Source: CAIJXB01 sp964439595
Lineage (GTDB): Bacteria > Chlamydiota > Chlamydiia > Chlamydiales > Rhabdochlamydiaceae
Direction of reading: 5' to 3'
DNA length: 64,000 nucleotides
Assembly (NCBI GenBank): GCA_964439595.1
Contig: CAYTOK010000001.1
Location: 124,001 to 188,000, forward strand
The notes under the pieces are model-generated. The model was not told the DNA's origin and searched no databases. It saw only the letters and a program-made list of their open reading frames with translations. The position numbers and the translations under genes are program-made. Numbering within the stretch: position 1 is the first letter of the stretch; every line of letters begins with the position of its first letter. Of the stretch, positions 30,001 through 40,600 are shown piece by piece.

Positions 30001-32721
30001 ATTAATGGAGGCTATACTCTTGGTGTGACAAGCACTGGAGCTAGAACCTTTGGAGGAGCTATTGGAGGAACAACTGCATTGACAAGCATTACGACAACAG
30101 GAGCTGCTAGTGAATCTATTTTAGATGTCACAACAACGGGAAGTCAGTCCTTCGGGGGATCAACTATTGCGTTAAACGGTCTATATATTAGCGATAGCAA
30201 CGGATCCTTTAGTGCAACAGGCGTTGTAACCCTTGGAGGAGATGTAACGGTGAGTGTAGGATCAGGTAATATTACCTTCTCAAGCACTATTAACGGAGCT
30301 AATGATTTAATCCTAAATAGCACCGGAGTTACAACTCTTAGTGGTGATATAGGTGGAGCTACAGCTTTAGTAAGCCTTACAACCAATGCTGGAGGAAGTG
30401 CTCTTATTGCAGGTAATGTGACAACAACAGGAACGCAGTCCTATGAAGATACGACTCTTTCTATGGGTGGCGTGTTCACTACAAGTAATGCAGCATTTAC
30501 AGTGGGAGGAACAGCTACTTTAACGGCAGACACAACCATAGCTGCAGGTACAGGGGCTGTATCTTTTGCTTCTATCCAAGGAACAACGGCTGGGGTCCAA
30601 GATTTGACGATAACCGGAGGGGCTACTGCCTTTACAGGGAATGTGGGCTCTACAACTAGTTTAGGTGTAATGACTCTTACAGGCACAAGCTATACATTTG
30701 GTGCTAGTGCTACGGCCCTTGCATTGGATATAGTCTCAGCAGGCAACCTCGCAGTTACTGGTACGCTTACAGTCGGCCAGCTTACAACCGTAGCAGGTAG
30801 CTACGCGATAAGCTTAGGTGCAGGTGTTATCGGGTCAGATACGACCTTTAATAATACAGGTACTTTGACTTCCGGAACCTTAACTACATCAGGCGCCTTA
30901 CTTTCTACTTCTCCAAGTATGAATAGTATGACAGGTAGTGTAACTAGTACAGGGGACATGACCTTTAGTAGCGTTTCTTCAGCAGATGCTGTCTTCACGA
31001 CAAATGGGGGAGATTTCACGGTAAATGGCACCTTAAATGCTACTGCCTTGGGGGATAACGTAACTATAAATGCAGGATCTGGAATAGTTTCCATTGCAGG
31101 AGTTATAGGTGGTATAACTGAAGTAGGGGACCTATCTATCACAGGAAGCGCATTTGCTACTTCTTCAGCCCTCTCTATACTTGGCGATATGACCTTGGCT
31201 GTCTCGGGGACAACTTCTCTTCAAGCTGTTAGCACGGGAGGTTCCTTTACACAGACGGGAGGAGCTCTTCGTTTAGCAGGTGATTTAACAGCAGACTATA
31301 ACCCTATCTCTATAGGAGGTCCTGTTACTATTTTAGCAGACTTGACCATTACTACTATAGATGATGCAGACATCACCTTAGGTGATATTCTTACAGGAGC
31401 CTTTGCCTTGACGCTTAGCGCAGGAGATAGCGGCGACGTGTCATTCCAAGGTATGGATATAGGATCTGCTGTTATACATGGAGACATTATCTCACAAAAT
31501 GGAGATGTAACTGCTACAGGCAATGTTAGTTACGGAAGCACACTTGAGCTTTCTGGTGACATTACAGCAAGCACAGTTACTATAGATAGCGCTCTTGTTT
31601 TAGAGGTAGAAAATGCTTCTATTACAGCAACAGGAACTGGAGGAGTTACTCTTTCAAGTACGGCAGATAGTAGCAGCCCTGCTTATAGTTTAACGATTAC
31701 GGCGTTAAATGGACCTATTACTTTTGTAGGAGATGTTGGAGTCTCAGGACCTTTCAACAATTTGACTATGAACGCTGCAAGTATTGAGATGGACGCTGAT
31801 ATAGGAGCTGTCGGCCGTTTAGCTGCTGTTGGATCTTTAGATCTTACTGCAACGGGGATTATCCTCATGCATTCTACTACCGTTGCTGCTAACTCGCAAA
31901 GCTATAGCGCAAGTAGCATGGAAATGGATGTTTCCGGTATAATGCTCTTTAAAGCACTTGTCGGAGGAGTTAGCTTTAACACTCCGATAAGGCTAGTAGC
32001 CGATACAAGTTTGACAGTAGAAGTTGCCTCTGGAGATGTGACTCTATCTAATGTCCAAGCTGATGCTTTTGGCAGTGTGGCAATAAACACGGTAGCCGGA
32101 ACTCTTTATATAGGAGACATTGGTACGGTTAATCCTATTGGAGGCCTTGCGGTAGATGTTACTGCTATCAGCCTAACAGGAGACATTTCAGCAACAGGAA
32201 GGATGCTGTTTAAAGCATTTGGAGATATTGAAAATCCTGGGCAGTTTACTATTGCAGATACGACAACAGAGACGATCTTTATTGATTCTATAAATAGCAC
32301 TATAGGGACATCGCTTCTACCGATGATCATAAACTTTCCAAATGCGCAAACATTTGTTGGCGCCGTTGGGCCTGGGTATTTCACAGGAACTGCTCTAGGT
32401 CGTACGATTTATTGCGATCCAAACGAGATGCCTACATTCTTGGTGTTTAACGGTAAAACAATCTATTGTTCTACCCCACCACCACCACCGCACCATAGCA
32501 CACGGGTTCCAGCGAACATATATTTTGTTCCTGGGGTTACAACAGAGCAAGGTAGCCTTGCTGGAGAGATGTACTTCTTCCCGGACTTTGTAGAGGAAAA
32601 TATAGTAGACAGGGATGCCCCTGTTTACTATATCCCACAAGCTAATGTTACTGCTACGAATGAGGTAGTGGAATCTGAAAAAACGGATGGAGCGAATTTT
32701 GTAGGCCAGGTAGCTGTTTAA
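18057..32721 (+). CDS. TpsA1, giant filamentous-haemagglutinin-like exoprotein
   Basis: This is one gene read across two assembly gaps, of about 4,850-4,920 residues. The start could be ATG 18057, 18096 or 18105; the last two give a normal signal peptide (Met-Arg-Thr-Phe ... Ala-Phe-Ala). The TPS secretion domain follows (to about residue 330), with the Asn-Pro-Tyr-Gly-Ile motif, and ends at the Leu-Trp-Leu-Leu-Asp-Pro boundary. The rest is Thr/Gly/Ser-rich beta-helix repeats of 95-164 residues. The C-terminal end has a Cys-x17-Cys pair, five prolines, His-His and a tail with Phe-Val-Pro-Gly-Val-Thr-Thr-Glu-Gln. It should be a surface-displayed or released adhesin exported by the TpsB encoded 68 bp upstream. 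It is visibly richer in G and C than its neighbours. The frame changes from 0 to +1 at gap 2, which removal of the 100 Ns repairs. Confidence 0.88.
21330..22041 (+). repeat. 492-bp (164-residue) tandem repeat in tpsA1, interrupted by gap
   Basis: The 70 bases ending at 21329 recur, with few changes, ending at 21821, giving a 492-bp period. The sequence after the gap (from 21922) matches the unit from 21634 onward. The second unit is thus partly hidden in the gap. Confidence 0.85.
21822..21921. other. Assembly gap 1 (100 N) inside tpsA1
   Basis: Exactly 100 Ns, a placeholder length. By comparison with the preceding 492-bp repeat unit the missing part should be 304 bp (equivalent to 21330-21633) or that plus whole units. 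304 and 100 leave the same remainder modulo 3, so the frame continues unchanged. Confidence 0.9.
23190..23720 (+). repeat. 306-bp (102-residue) tandem repeat in tpsA1 at gap 2
   Basis: The block starting GGTATAGGAGGAGGCTCAG at 23190 recurs at 23496, a 306-bp period. The second copy is broken by the 100-N gap at the exact base where the first copy continues. Confidence 0.85.
23530..23629. other. Assembly gap 2 (100 N), probably zero-length
   Basis: The sequence before the gap ends TCTGGAG and after it begins CAACAAGCATC. The intact copy at 23217-23234 has these directly joined. Removing the Ns restores the reading frame. The true gap is either nothing or a whole number of 306-bp units. Confidence 0.88.
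27386..27955 (+). repeat. 285-bp (95-residue) near-identical tandem repeat in tpsA1
   Basis: The stretch from 27386 is repeated from 27671 with very few differences over at least 160 bp. Further diverged copies follow to about 28,560. Each encodes the pattern Gln-Thr-Tyr-Asn-x-Asp-x-Ala-Val-Thr-Leu-x-Gly-Thr-Tyr plus Ile-Thr-Phe-Gly-Ser-Thr. This is recent internal duplication. Confidence 0.8.
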
Positions 32722-32732
32722 GTAAGGCTTTC

Positions 32733-32756
32733 TTTATTGCTTTATTGTTTTATTAA
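32733..32756. repeat. Octamer iterons just after tpsA1 (3 units)
   Basis: TTTATTGC, TTTATTGT, TTTATTAA begin 11 bp after the tpsA1 stop. The first two units and their order are the same as at the end of the RHH gene (14803-14818). Confidence 0.6.
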
Positions 32757-32761
32757 GGGTA

Positions 32762-32798
32762 TTTAGAGAGGGTGGATTTTATCCACCCAAGCTCTAAA
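32762..32798. terminator. Strong hairpin after tpsA1
   Basis: The inner stem GGGTGGAT/ATCCACCC has a 3-base loop, and the outer pairs are TTTAGAG/CTCTAAA. It lies 40 bp past the stop of tpsA1 and faces the end of the minus-strand ATPase/nuclease gene. There is no long T run, so the terminator role is likely but not certain. Confidence 0.65.
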
Positions 32799-32866
32799 CC
32801 TTGCGCGGTTAACCTAGTGCAAGACTTTTGCAGATCTCGAAAAATAGTAACAGGTTTTACTGTGAT

Positions 32867-34471
32867 TTACTTTTTTAGCTCTTCTAAGACGTAAGTGACT
32901 TCAAATGCACTTTTTTCGTTTCCTATAGTTTTTTTTCGTAAAAACGAAATTCCTAAGCCTAAAATGGTGTTTTCCGTAAGGAGAAAAGGTTCGTAGTACT
33001 TTTGTGACTTGATCTGCTTTAATCCTTCTTCTGGAGGAAGATTGATTTTGAGTTCTATGATGTAAGTAGTATAGGGGACTTTAATGATAAGGTCCATCCT
33101 TCCGATACTAGTGAATCTCTCTGATTCAACATCGGCTCCTGTAGCAAAGAAAATGGTTTGCAAAAGAGCGTGGTAGTATCTTTCTTCTTCTATATGAAGA
33201 GGATAGGGAATGTTACTTATAATAGTACTTATGCACTCAATGATCTTGTCGACTTTCTTTTCTACAAGATACTGGTAAATGTTTCCTATAATCGGGTTGA
33301 TTTCGGTAGTAGTTTGCTTAGTGACTGTTGCTAGTAAATGCTTGTTTAAGGAAGACCTTACCTCTAGGTTGGGATATCTGAGTGTGTAGTTGCGGCTTAA
33401 AGGATTATAGGTGTCAATAGTTAAATAGCCCATTTGGACAAGTAAAGCAGGCAGTGGAATATTTTCAATTTCAAATGTTTGTAAAAGGTCCCACGAACCT
33501 TCTAATTGATCTAGTTCCAAAAGTTTGAGCTCACTTTTTCTCTCTTCTTTACGGAGCTCGTGAAGAAGAAATTGCGGCGTTGCGGACTCAAACCAAAAAT
33601 TCTGTAGTTCTTGTTTACTGATAGCAAGAGTGAACGTATAGGGGCTGTAGATGGTGGGTGTATTTTCTTTAAAACAATATCCATTGTACCAGGTTTTTAG
33701 TTGCTTGCGTAATATGTCATAGGGGATTTTACTTGATTTGGCCCAATCTGTTATATGATCTTTGAAATATAAATCTACTTCGATATCGGTATAACCACAA
33801 ATAGAAAAAAATCTTTTATCTATAGTAATATTATCGAGATTGTTTAAGCCAGATGATAGTCCAGATTTACTAAAAGCGCTAACACCTGTAACGAAGACGA
33901 ATTTAACGAGTTCTGCTTCTGCTTTAATAACACAGGAAAAACTTTTTAAGATGTTTCGAATTTCTACGGCAAGCTCTGGTTTATTTAAGGTGTGTAAAAT
34001 TGGATAATTATATTCGTCGATGAGAACGGCTACACTTGGGAAGTGGTTGGGTCGATTTGTATCGCATAAAGACTGTATTAAAGCAGCGAGTGAGGAATTT
34101 AAATCTGCACCCGGAGCTAGTTCTATGTTATATTTTTCTCCGATTTGCTCCAGCATGTATAGTAAGCTATTTTTAAATTCTTCCTTATTTTCTATACTTA
34201 GTCTGGAAAAATCCAAGCGAATAACTCCGACAGGTTCCCAAGAATAATCACTATCTGCAATCCATAGGTCTTTAAATAATTCTTTCTTGCCTTGAAGAGC
34301 TGCATTTAAAGTGGAGACTAGTAAGGATTTTCCAAAGCGTCTTGGCCTAGAAAGAAAGGTTCTGCGATTCTTTTTTAGTAGCGAGTACACATATTCTGTT
34401 TTGTCTATGTACACGCAGTTTGTTTCTCTTAGTTCGGGAAACTCGCTGATTCCTATTGGCAGATCTTGCAT
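32867..34471 (-). CDS. AAA-ATPase-like protein with C-terminal PD-(D/E)XK nuclease domain
   Basis: The 534-residue protein begins with the family signature Pro-Ile-Gly-Ile-x-x-Phe ... Tyr-Ile-Asp-Lys-Thr. A Walker-A-like Arg-Pro-Arg-Arg-Phe-Gly-Lys-Ser (about 43-50) and Leu-Ile-Asp-Glu-Tyr-Asn (about 150) follow. The C-terminal nuclease-like domain has Gly-Arg-Met-Asp-Leu-Ile and Ile-Ile-Glu-Leu-Lys (about 460-475). Genes of this family are expanded in chlamydial symbionts and their role is unresolved. It is the only intact member in this window; fragments of others lie at 50.1 and 52.2 kb. It sits on the opposite strand between the two tpsA paralogues, an insertion that may have split an ancestral tandem. 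Confidence 0.9.
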   Translation of the reverse strand: MQDLPIGISEFPELRETNCVYIDKTEYVYSLLKKNRRTFLSRPRRFGKSLLVSTLNAALQGKKELFKDLWIADSDYSWEPVGVIRLDFSRLSIENKEEFKNSLLYMLEQIGEKYNIELAPGADLNSSLAALIQSLCDTNRPNHFPSVAVLIDEYNYPILHTLNKPELAVEIRNILKSFSCVIKAEAELVKFVFVTGVSAFSKSGLSSGLNNLDNITIDKRFFSICGYTDIEVDLYFKDHITDWAKSSKIPYDILRKQLKTWYNGYCFKENTPTIYSPYTFTLAISKQELQNFWFESATPQFLLHELRKEERKSELKLLELDQLEGSWDLLQTFEIENIPLPALLVQMGYLTIDTYNPLSRNYTLRYPNLEVRSSLNKHLLATVTKQTTTEINPIIGNIYQYLVEKKVDKIIECISTIISNIPYPLHIEEERYYHALLQTIFFATGADVESERFTSIGRMDLIIKVPYTTYIIELKINLPPEEGLKQIKSQKYYEPFLLTENTILGLGISFLRKKTIGNEKSAFEVTYVLEELKK

Positions 34472-34653
34472 AAGTAATCCTTAGGTTAATTACAAATATA
34501 CCATGATAAAGAATTAAATTCTGTAAGGGATGAACTGAAATTTATTCTAAGTCATTTATGCAACAAGGTCTTTTAGCTGTGTAAATATTTTTTTATGCGT
34601 GATGTTTATTTTTATTACTTAATTAAAATTATTTGTGTTATGTGTGATTTAAT

Positions 34654-37600
34654 ATGGATTTTCTCTGTTTGGTGTGTATTTGTATGAAAAGAATAAAAAT
34701 AGATTTTAGTTTGATGCTTTTTCTTGTTATTCTTAGTTTGTTTCCGACCTTAGCATTTTCTTTACCTAAAGTAGAGAAGGTTATAAGTGGGGAGGCAGAC
34801 TTCATTCGGGTAGAGGAGAAATCTCTTGAAATCACAACATCAGATAAGGCCATTATTAACTATGATAGTTTTGATATAGGCCCTTTAGAGAGGGTACGGT
34901 TTATCCAACCAAGTTCCAAATCTTGTGTGCTTAATCGTGTGAATGGCGTAGATCCTTCTTCTATATTAGGATCTTTAGATGCTAATGGAAAGGTATTTCT
35001 TGTCAATCCATCCGGGATATATTTTGGTCCTGGTGCATCTATTAATGTCGGCTCACTTGTTGTTTCAACCTTAGACATTTTAGATCAGGATTTTTTAGAG
35101 GATCACTTTCATTTCTCCTCAGCAAAGGGTTTAAAAAATAGTTTTATTCATAATTTAGGAAATATAACTGCTTCGGAAGGGTCGATTGTTTTGTTAGCTC
35201 CCCATATCAGAAACGAAGGCGTTATCACAGCAAATGCCGGTAAGGTGCTTTTTGCTTCCGTAGAGTCTGTTACCTTAGATTTTTCAGGTGACGGCCTTAT
35301 GAGCTTTATGGTGGAAGGAGATTTAGAAGAAGCAGTAATAGAGCATCTTGGTACTTTATATGCTGGTGAAGTATTTATGAAGTTAAAAGTAGCAAATAAA
35401 GCTATTCGCGACATCATTAATACGGACGGCATTGTAGAGGGATCTAGAATTGTAAAAGAAAATGGTTTTATTCATATTGTAAGTACTAGCAACATCAAAG
35501 CTACTTCTATATCTATAGATGGGGACTTTGGCTCTAAAGTGCAAATTGAAGGTAGCATCGATGCGGCTAACCTATCCTTCGGTGGGGAAGGAGGAGTGGT
35601 AAAGATCCTTGGAGATCATATCAGACTAGAGGGGGCTAGCATTGATGCCTCTGGAGATTTGGCAGGAGGAGGGGTTTTTATAGGAGGTAACTATAAAGGG
35701 GAGGGTCCTCTTCGTAATGCCCTTACTAACTTCATGGATGAAACCTCCGTAATTAAAGCTGATTCCATTACAAGTGGCGACGGTGGCAGAGTGATTCTTT
35801 GGGCTGACGACACGACACTTTTTAGCGGACAGATTTTTGCAAGGGGGGGAGCCTTTGGAGGCAACGGCGGTTTTGTTGAAACCTCCGGAAAGGTTCATTT
35901 AGTAGTTGGAGAGAAAGCTCAGGTAAATACGCTAGCGCTAAAAGGAGAAATAGGACAGTGGCTTATTGATCCAACAACAATTACTATCTCTGGAGCAGGG
36001 AGTGGTAGTTTACTTGACGCAGCTGACTGCACTAATATAGCAACTGCTGTAACAATTACGGCAGCTACTATCAATGGTGCAGTATCTAATGTAACCCTTT
36101 GCGCTGTAACAAGTATTACACAAGATGCAGGCCAAACTATTAATATAACTAGTCCGGGTGTTGGTATTACATTTCAAGCAGCGACGGGCGCTGCGATGAC
36201 AACGACGCTAAATGATAGTATTACTACTAATGGAGGAAATATTGTCTTTAGTGGTAGCTCTAATCCCGTTGTCCTTGGAGCAGATGTCACTTTAACTAGC
36301 ACAGGTGGTAATATTTCTGTTGCAGGAACTATTAATGGAGCGCATGATCTTACTTTATCTGCAGGCGCCGGTAGTGTATCACTAGGGGGAGTTGGAGGTA
36401 CTACTTCCCTTGGGGACCTTGCAGTTACAGCCGGGATAGTTAACTTAGGAGGCGCAGTTACTTTAGCGGTAAGTAAAGCTTTAACAGTGGCTAATGCAGG
36501 GGTGTGGACTATTGGGAATTATACTATCACAGCTCCAGGAGGGATCACACAGTCTGGATCCGGAACAACTACTATGTCCGGTGATGCCACATTTGTGACG
36601 ACAGATAGCAGTGTGACATTTGCAGCTGCCATGAATGGATCCGGGGGGCTTACAATTACAGCGGGAACAGGAGCTATTTCATTAACAGGAGTTGGCACTG
36701 CTACACATTTTGGAAATCTTGCTGTTGCAGGGTCTACTGTTAACTTTGGGGGGATTGTTAATCTTGACATAGGTAAGGTCCTTACTGTAACTAACTCAGG
36801 GGTATGGACTATTACTTCTACAACGATCACGGCGCATACAGGAATTATGCAAAATGGAACAGGTACTACGACGTTATCAGGTGATGTCACTCTTGCTTCT
36901 ACGAATAACCCTATTACATTTAATACGGTAATTAATGGTTCAGGAGCTCTTTCTATCACGGCAGGAACAGGAGCTGTGTCGTTAAGAGGCCTTGGCACAG
37001 GAACTGCTCTTGGCAACCTATCTGTTATAGGTTCTACTGTAAATCTAGGGGGGACGGTAACGCTTGCATCTGCTATGAGTCTGACTGTTGTTAATTCAGG
37101 GATCTGGACTATCGGTAACGTTACAATTACAGCGCCTGATGGAATCGTACAGGTTGGAACCGGATCCGTTACACTTTCTGCTAATGCTACCCTTGTGACT
37201 ACAGATGGTCTAGTATTTTTTACGAGGGCTATTAACGGCCCTGGAGATTTTACTGTAAATGCTGGAGTGGAAGCCGTTTCTCTTAATGCTCTTGGCACTA
37301 CAACATCTATTGGTAATGTCGTTATTACAGCATCTACGGTTAATTTAGGAGGAACAGTCACTTTATCTGCCTCTAAGAGTTTAACTATCACTAATTCGGA
37401 TATCTGGACCATCGGGAACTTTACAATCACAGCACCAGGTGGCATTACACAAAATGGTATTGCCACTACAACGCTTTCAGGGGATGTGACATTAAATACT
37501 AGTGGCAATAATGGAAACATTGCTTTTAGTAGGATTATCAACGGGCCTGGAGCATTGAGTGTCAATAGCGGAACAGGGTCAGTTTCTATGGCCACTTTAG

Positions 37601-40600
37601 GAGTTACCACCTCTCTTGGCTCCATTTCGGTAATAAGTGGAGCTCTCAATTTTGGAGGGAATGTCACGCTTGCTGCAACCAAAACTTTGGCAGTCACGAA
37701 TTCCGGAGTGTGGACGAGTTCTTCTTGTACAATTACAGCACCTGGGGGCATCACTCAAAGTGGGAGTAGTACTATAACTATATCCGGGGGGACTGTCACA
37801 CAAAGTACCACCAATAATGCAGTGACACTAGGGGGGGCTATTAGCGGGCCCGGTAGCTTGACCATCTCGGCGGGGACGGGAGCAGTTAGTATGTCGGTTG
37901 CTGGAACCTCTCTTGGGAACCTAGCCATCACGGGGTCTACAGTGGATATAGGGGGATCTCTTGTGATATCTGGGGCTCTAACAATCACAAACTCAGCCCT
38001 TTGGACTATCGGCAACCTTACAGTTACAGCCCCTTCAAGAATCACACAAAACGGCAGCGGGCTTGTGTCTTTAACAGGCAATACTGTTATGACCTCAAAT
38101 TCTAGTATTTTTTCTTCAGTGAGTTTTTCTTCCTCAATTAATGGAGCCGCAAGTCTTTCAGTAACGTGCGCTGGAAGCTTATCTTTTTCAACTCTTGGTG
38201 ATACAATCCCCCTTGGAAATGTATCGCTTACAGGTACTGATATGAGTTTAAATGGAGCGATTACTCTTAGCTCAGGGAGCTCTCTTACTATCACTAATTC
38301 AAATCCATGTACTATGGCGGGTTCCACGGTTATAGCACCTGGGGGTATTACACAAAATGGGAGTAATACAGTTACCCTTTCTAGTAATATGACATTCACT
38401 ACTACAAATAGTCCTGTAGCTTTTACAAGAAATATTGATGGCCCAGGAGATCTTATAGTTGCAGCGGGAACTGGTGCTGTATCCTTTGGAGGTATCGGAG
38501 CTAACACAACTCTAGGCACTCTTACGATCACAGGGTCTACTGTGAATTTGGGCAGCAGTGTTTCTTTGGCAAGCTCTAAGGTTCTTACTGTGACAAATTC
38601 GGGAACCTGGACTATCCCGGGGGCATCAATTTCAGCGCCCGGAGGAATTATACAAAATGGCTCTGGTGGCATAAACTTGACAAGCTCTGGAGCAAGCTTG
38701 TCCACTTCTAATACCAACATATCTTTGCAAGGAAGTATTACAGGAACAACGAATAATACGCAGGGGTTAACCGTAGGGGCCGGAACCGGGGGGATTACTT
38801 TAGGAGGGACAGTTGGGACACTCAGTATTAAGTTAGCTGCTATATCTTTTACAAGCAATGCTCTTAGCTTTGGAGGAAATGTTTACGGGGCGTCCACTCT
38901 CTTGTTACAACCCTCTACAAGTAGTCTTAGTATTGGCATAGGAGACGGCACCGGAGTCTATTCTCTATCTACAGCAACACTTGGCTATTTACAAAGCGGC
39001 TTTACGCAAATTACTATAGGAAGCTCTTCGGGGAGCGGTACTATTACCATCGGAACTTCCGGAGTGATTTTTACCGATCCTGTGATTATTAGGGCTCCTT
39101 CTGCAGGGGGAGCTATTGTGGTTAACGGGCAGATTACCGGTAACGACAATGCTTCTATTTATTTAGATGGACCCGGGGCTACCACCACTTTAAAAGCTAA
39201 TATTGTAACAGCTGGAAATTCTATTACCATTAGCGATAGTGTAGTTTTAGGTGGGGGAGGGGTGACAAGTGTAAGTTTAGACACAACAAGCGGATCTCCT
39301 ACAGGCGCTAATATCATTATATCAGGAGCTGTGCAAGATAGTAGCGCTGGGGCTACAGACTTTATTTTGAATGCGGGCACAGGAGGTAGTGTTACTCTTA
39401 ATAACCATATAGGAAATACTACTGCTTTGAAATCTTTTACCTCTACTTTTGGCACTACGATGACTGCCAATATTGTAAGAACTACAGGAAACCAAACATA
39501 TTCAGGTAGTGGAAGTGGTGGCACGCTCAGTTTATATGGGGGAACCTATACAACAACAGGAAATGGAAGCTTTATTGTTAATGCTGGCGCTGTGGTAGTT
39601 CTTCGGGTAAGTACAACGGTGACTACAGGCTCAGGGGCTATTAGCTTTGGCTCGACGGTCAATGCGTTTGATACAGGGGTAGATATAGAGTCTCTTACGG
39701 TGACTTCTACGGGAGCTAAGACATTCAGTGGGGTTGTAGGAGGCACAGGGGTTCTCTCTACTCTTACTTCTACGGGAGCTGGCAGTTTATCTTTGAGATC
39801 TGTAACGACACTTGGGGCGCAAACATATAATACCGATACGGCGGTTACTTTAAACGGCACCTATACTACAACAGATTCCACCTTTTCTATTCTAGTTGGC
39901 AATACAACTCTTAGTGGAAACACCACTGTTTCTACTGGATCAGCTCTCATCCGCTTCGGTGGGACCATTAATGGAGCTAGTAGTCTAACCGTTTCTACTA
40001 CCGGCACGCAGACGTTTAGTGGGATTATTGGGGGAACTGCCGCTTTGACTAGTCTATCTGTAAACGGCATAGGGGTTGTTACTTTGACGGGAATTGGAGG
40101 AGTCTCGGCCGGTGTTTCAGGAGCCACGACGATTAATGGTTCCACTGGCGGTATTACGTTAAACGGCTCTATATACAATGCAAATGGGCAGACATATACA
40201 GGTGACGTGGTACTAGGTTCTACCATTTCTATGGCAACAAATGGAGGGAACCTGCTTTTTAGCGGCACTGTAAGTGGGACTTCTGCTTCTTCTCAGGGGC
40301 TTACAATTGGAGCTGGTGTCGGTAACATCACATTTACAGGTACTATAGGGAGTACAAGACTTGGAGATTTAGTTATCAGCAGTGCTGGCATCGTAACGGC
40401 AGGATCCTCTATTACGGCGGCTACACTTCAGCAGCAAGCTGGTAGTGGTTCAACTATCTTTAATGGAGCAATTGACACACAAGCTGTCGGCGGCGTCAAC
40501 TTAACAGGATCGATATTTACGATCAACAGCACTGTGACAACGGGAACTAGCGGGACTGTCACCTTTGTCAATTCGGGAGCTCTTACAATCATTTCTGGGG

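Noticed and set aside
23737..32721. A separate plus-strand gene starting at GTG 23737
   Set aside because: It is the continuation of tpsA1 after gap 2. It has no signal peptide or start region, and deleting the 100 Ns joins it in frame to the upstream part.
36519..37754. Long antisense open frames on the minus strand throughout the tpsA genes, up to about 410 codons, rich in Val, Pro and Ala
   Set aside because: They mirror the Thr/Gly/Ser-rich repeats of the coding strand, where ACN, GGN and AGC codons give few antisense stops. They have no ribosome binding sites, no domains and break up wherever the repeat changes.
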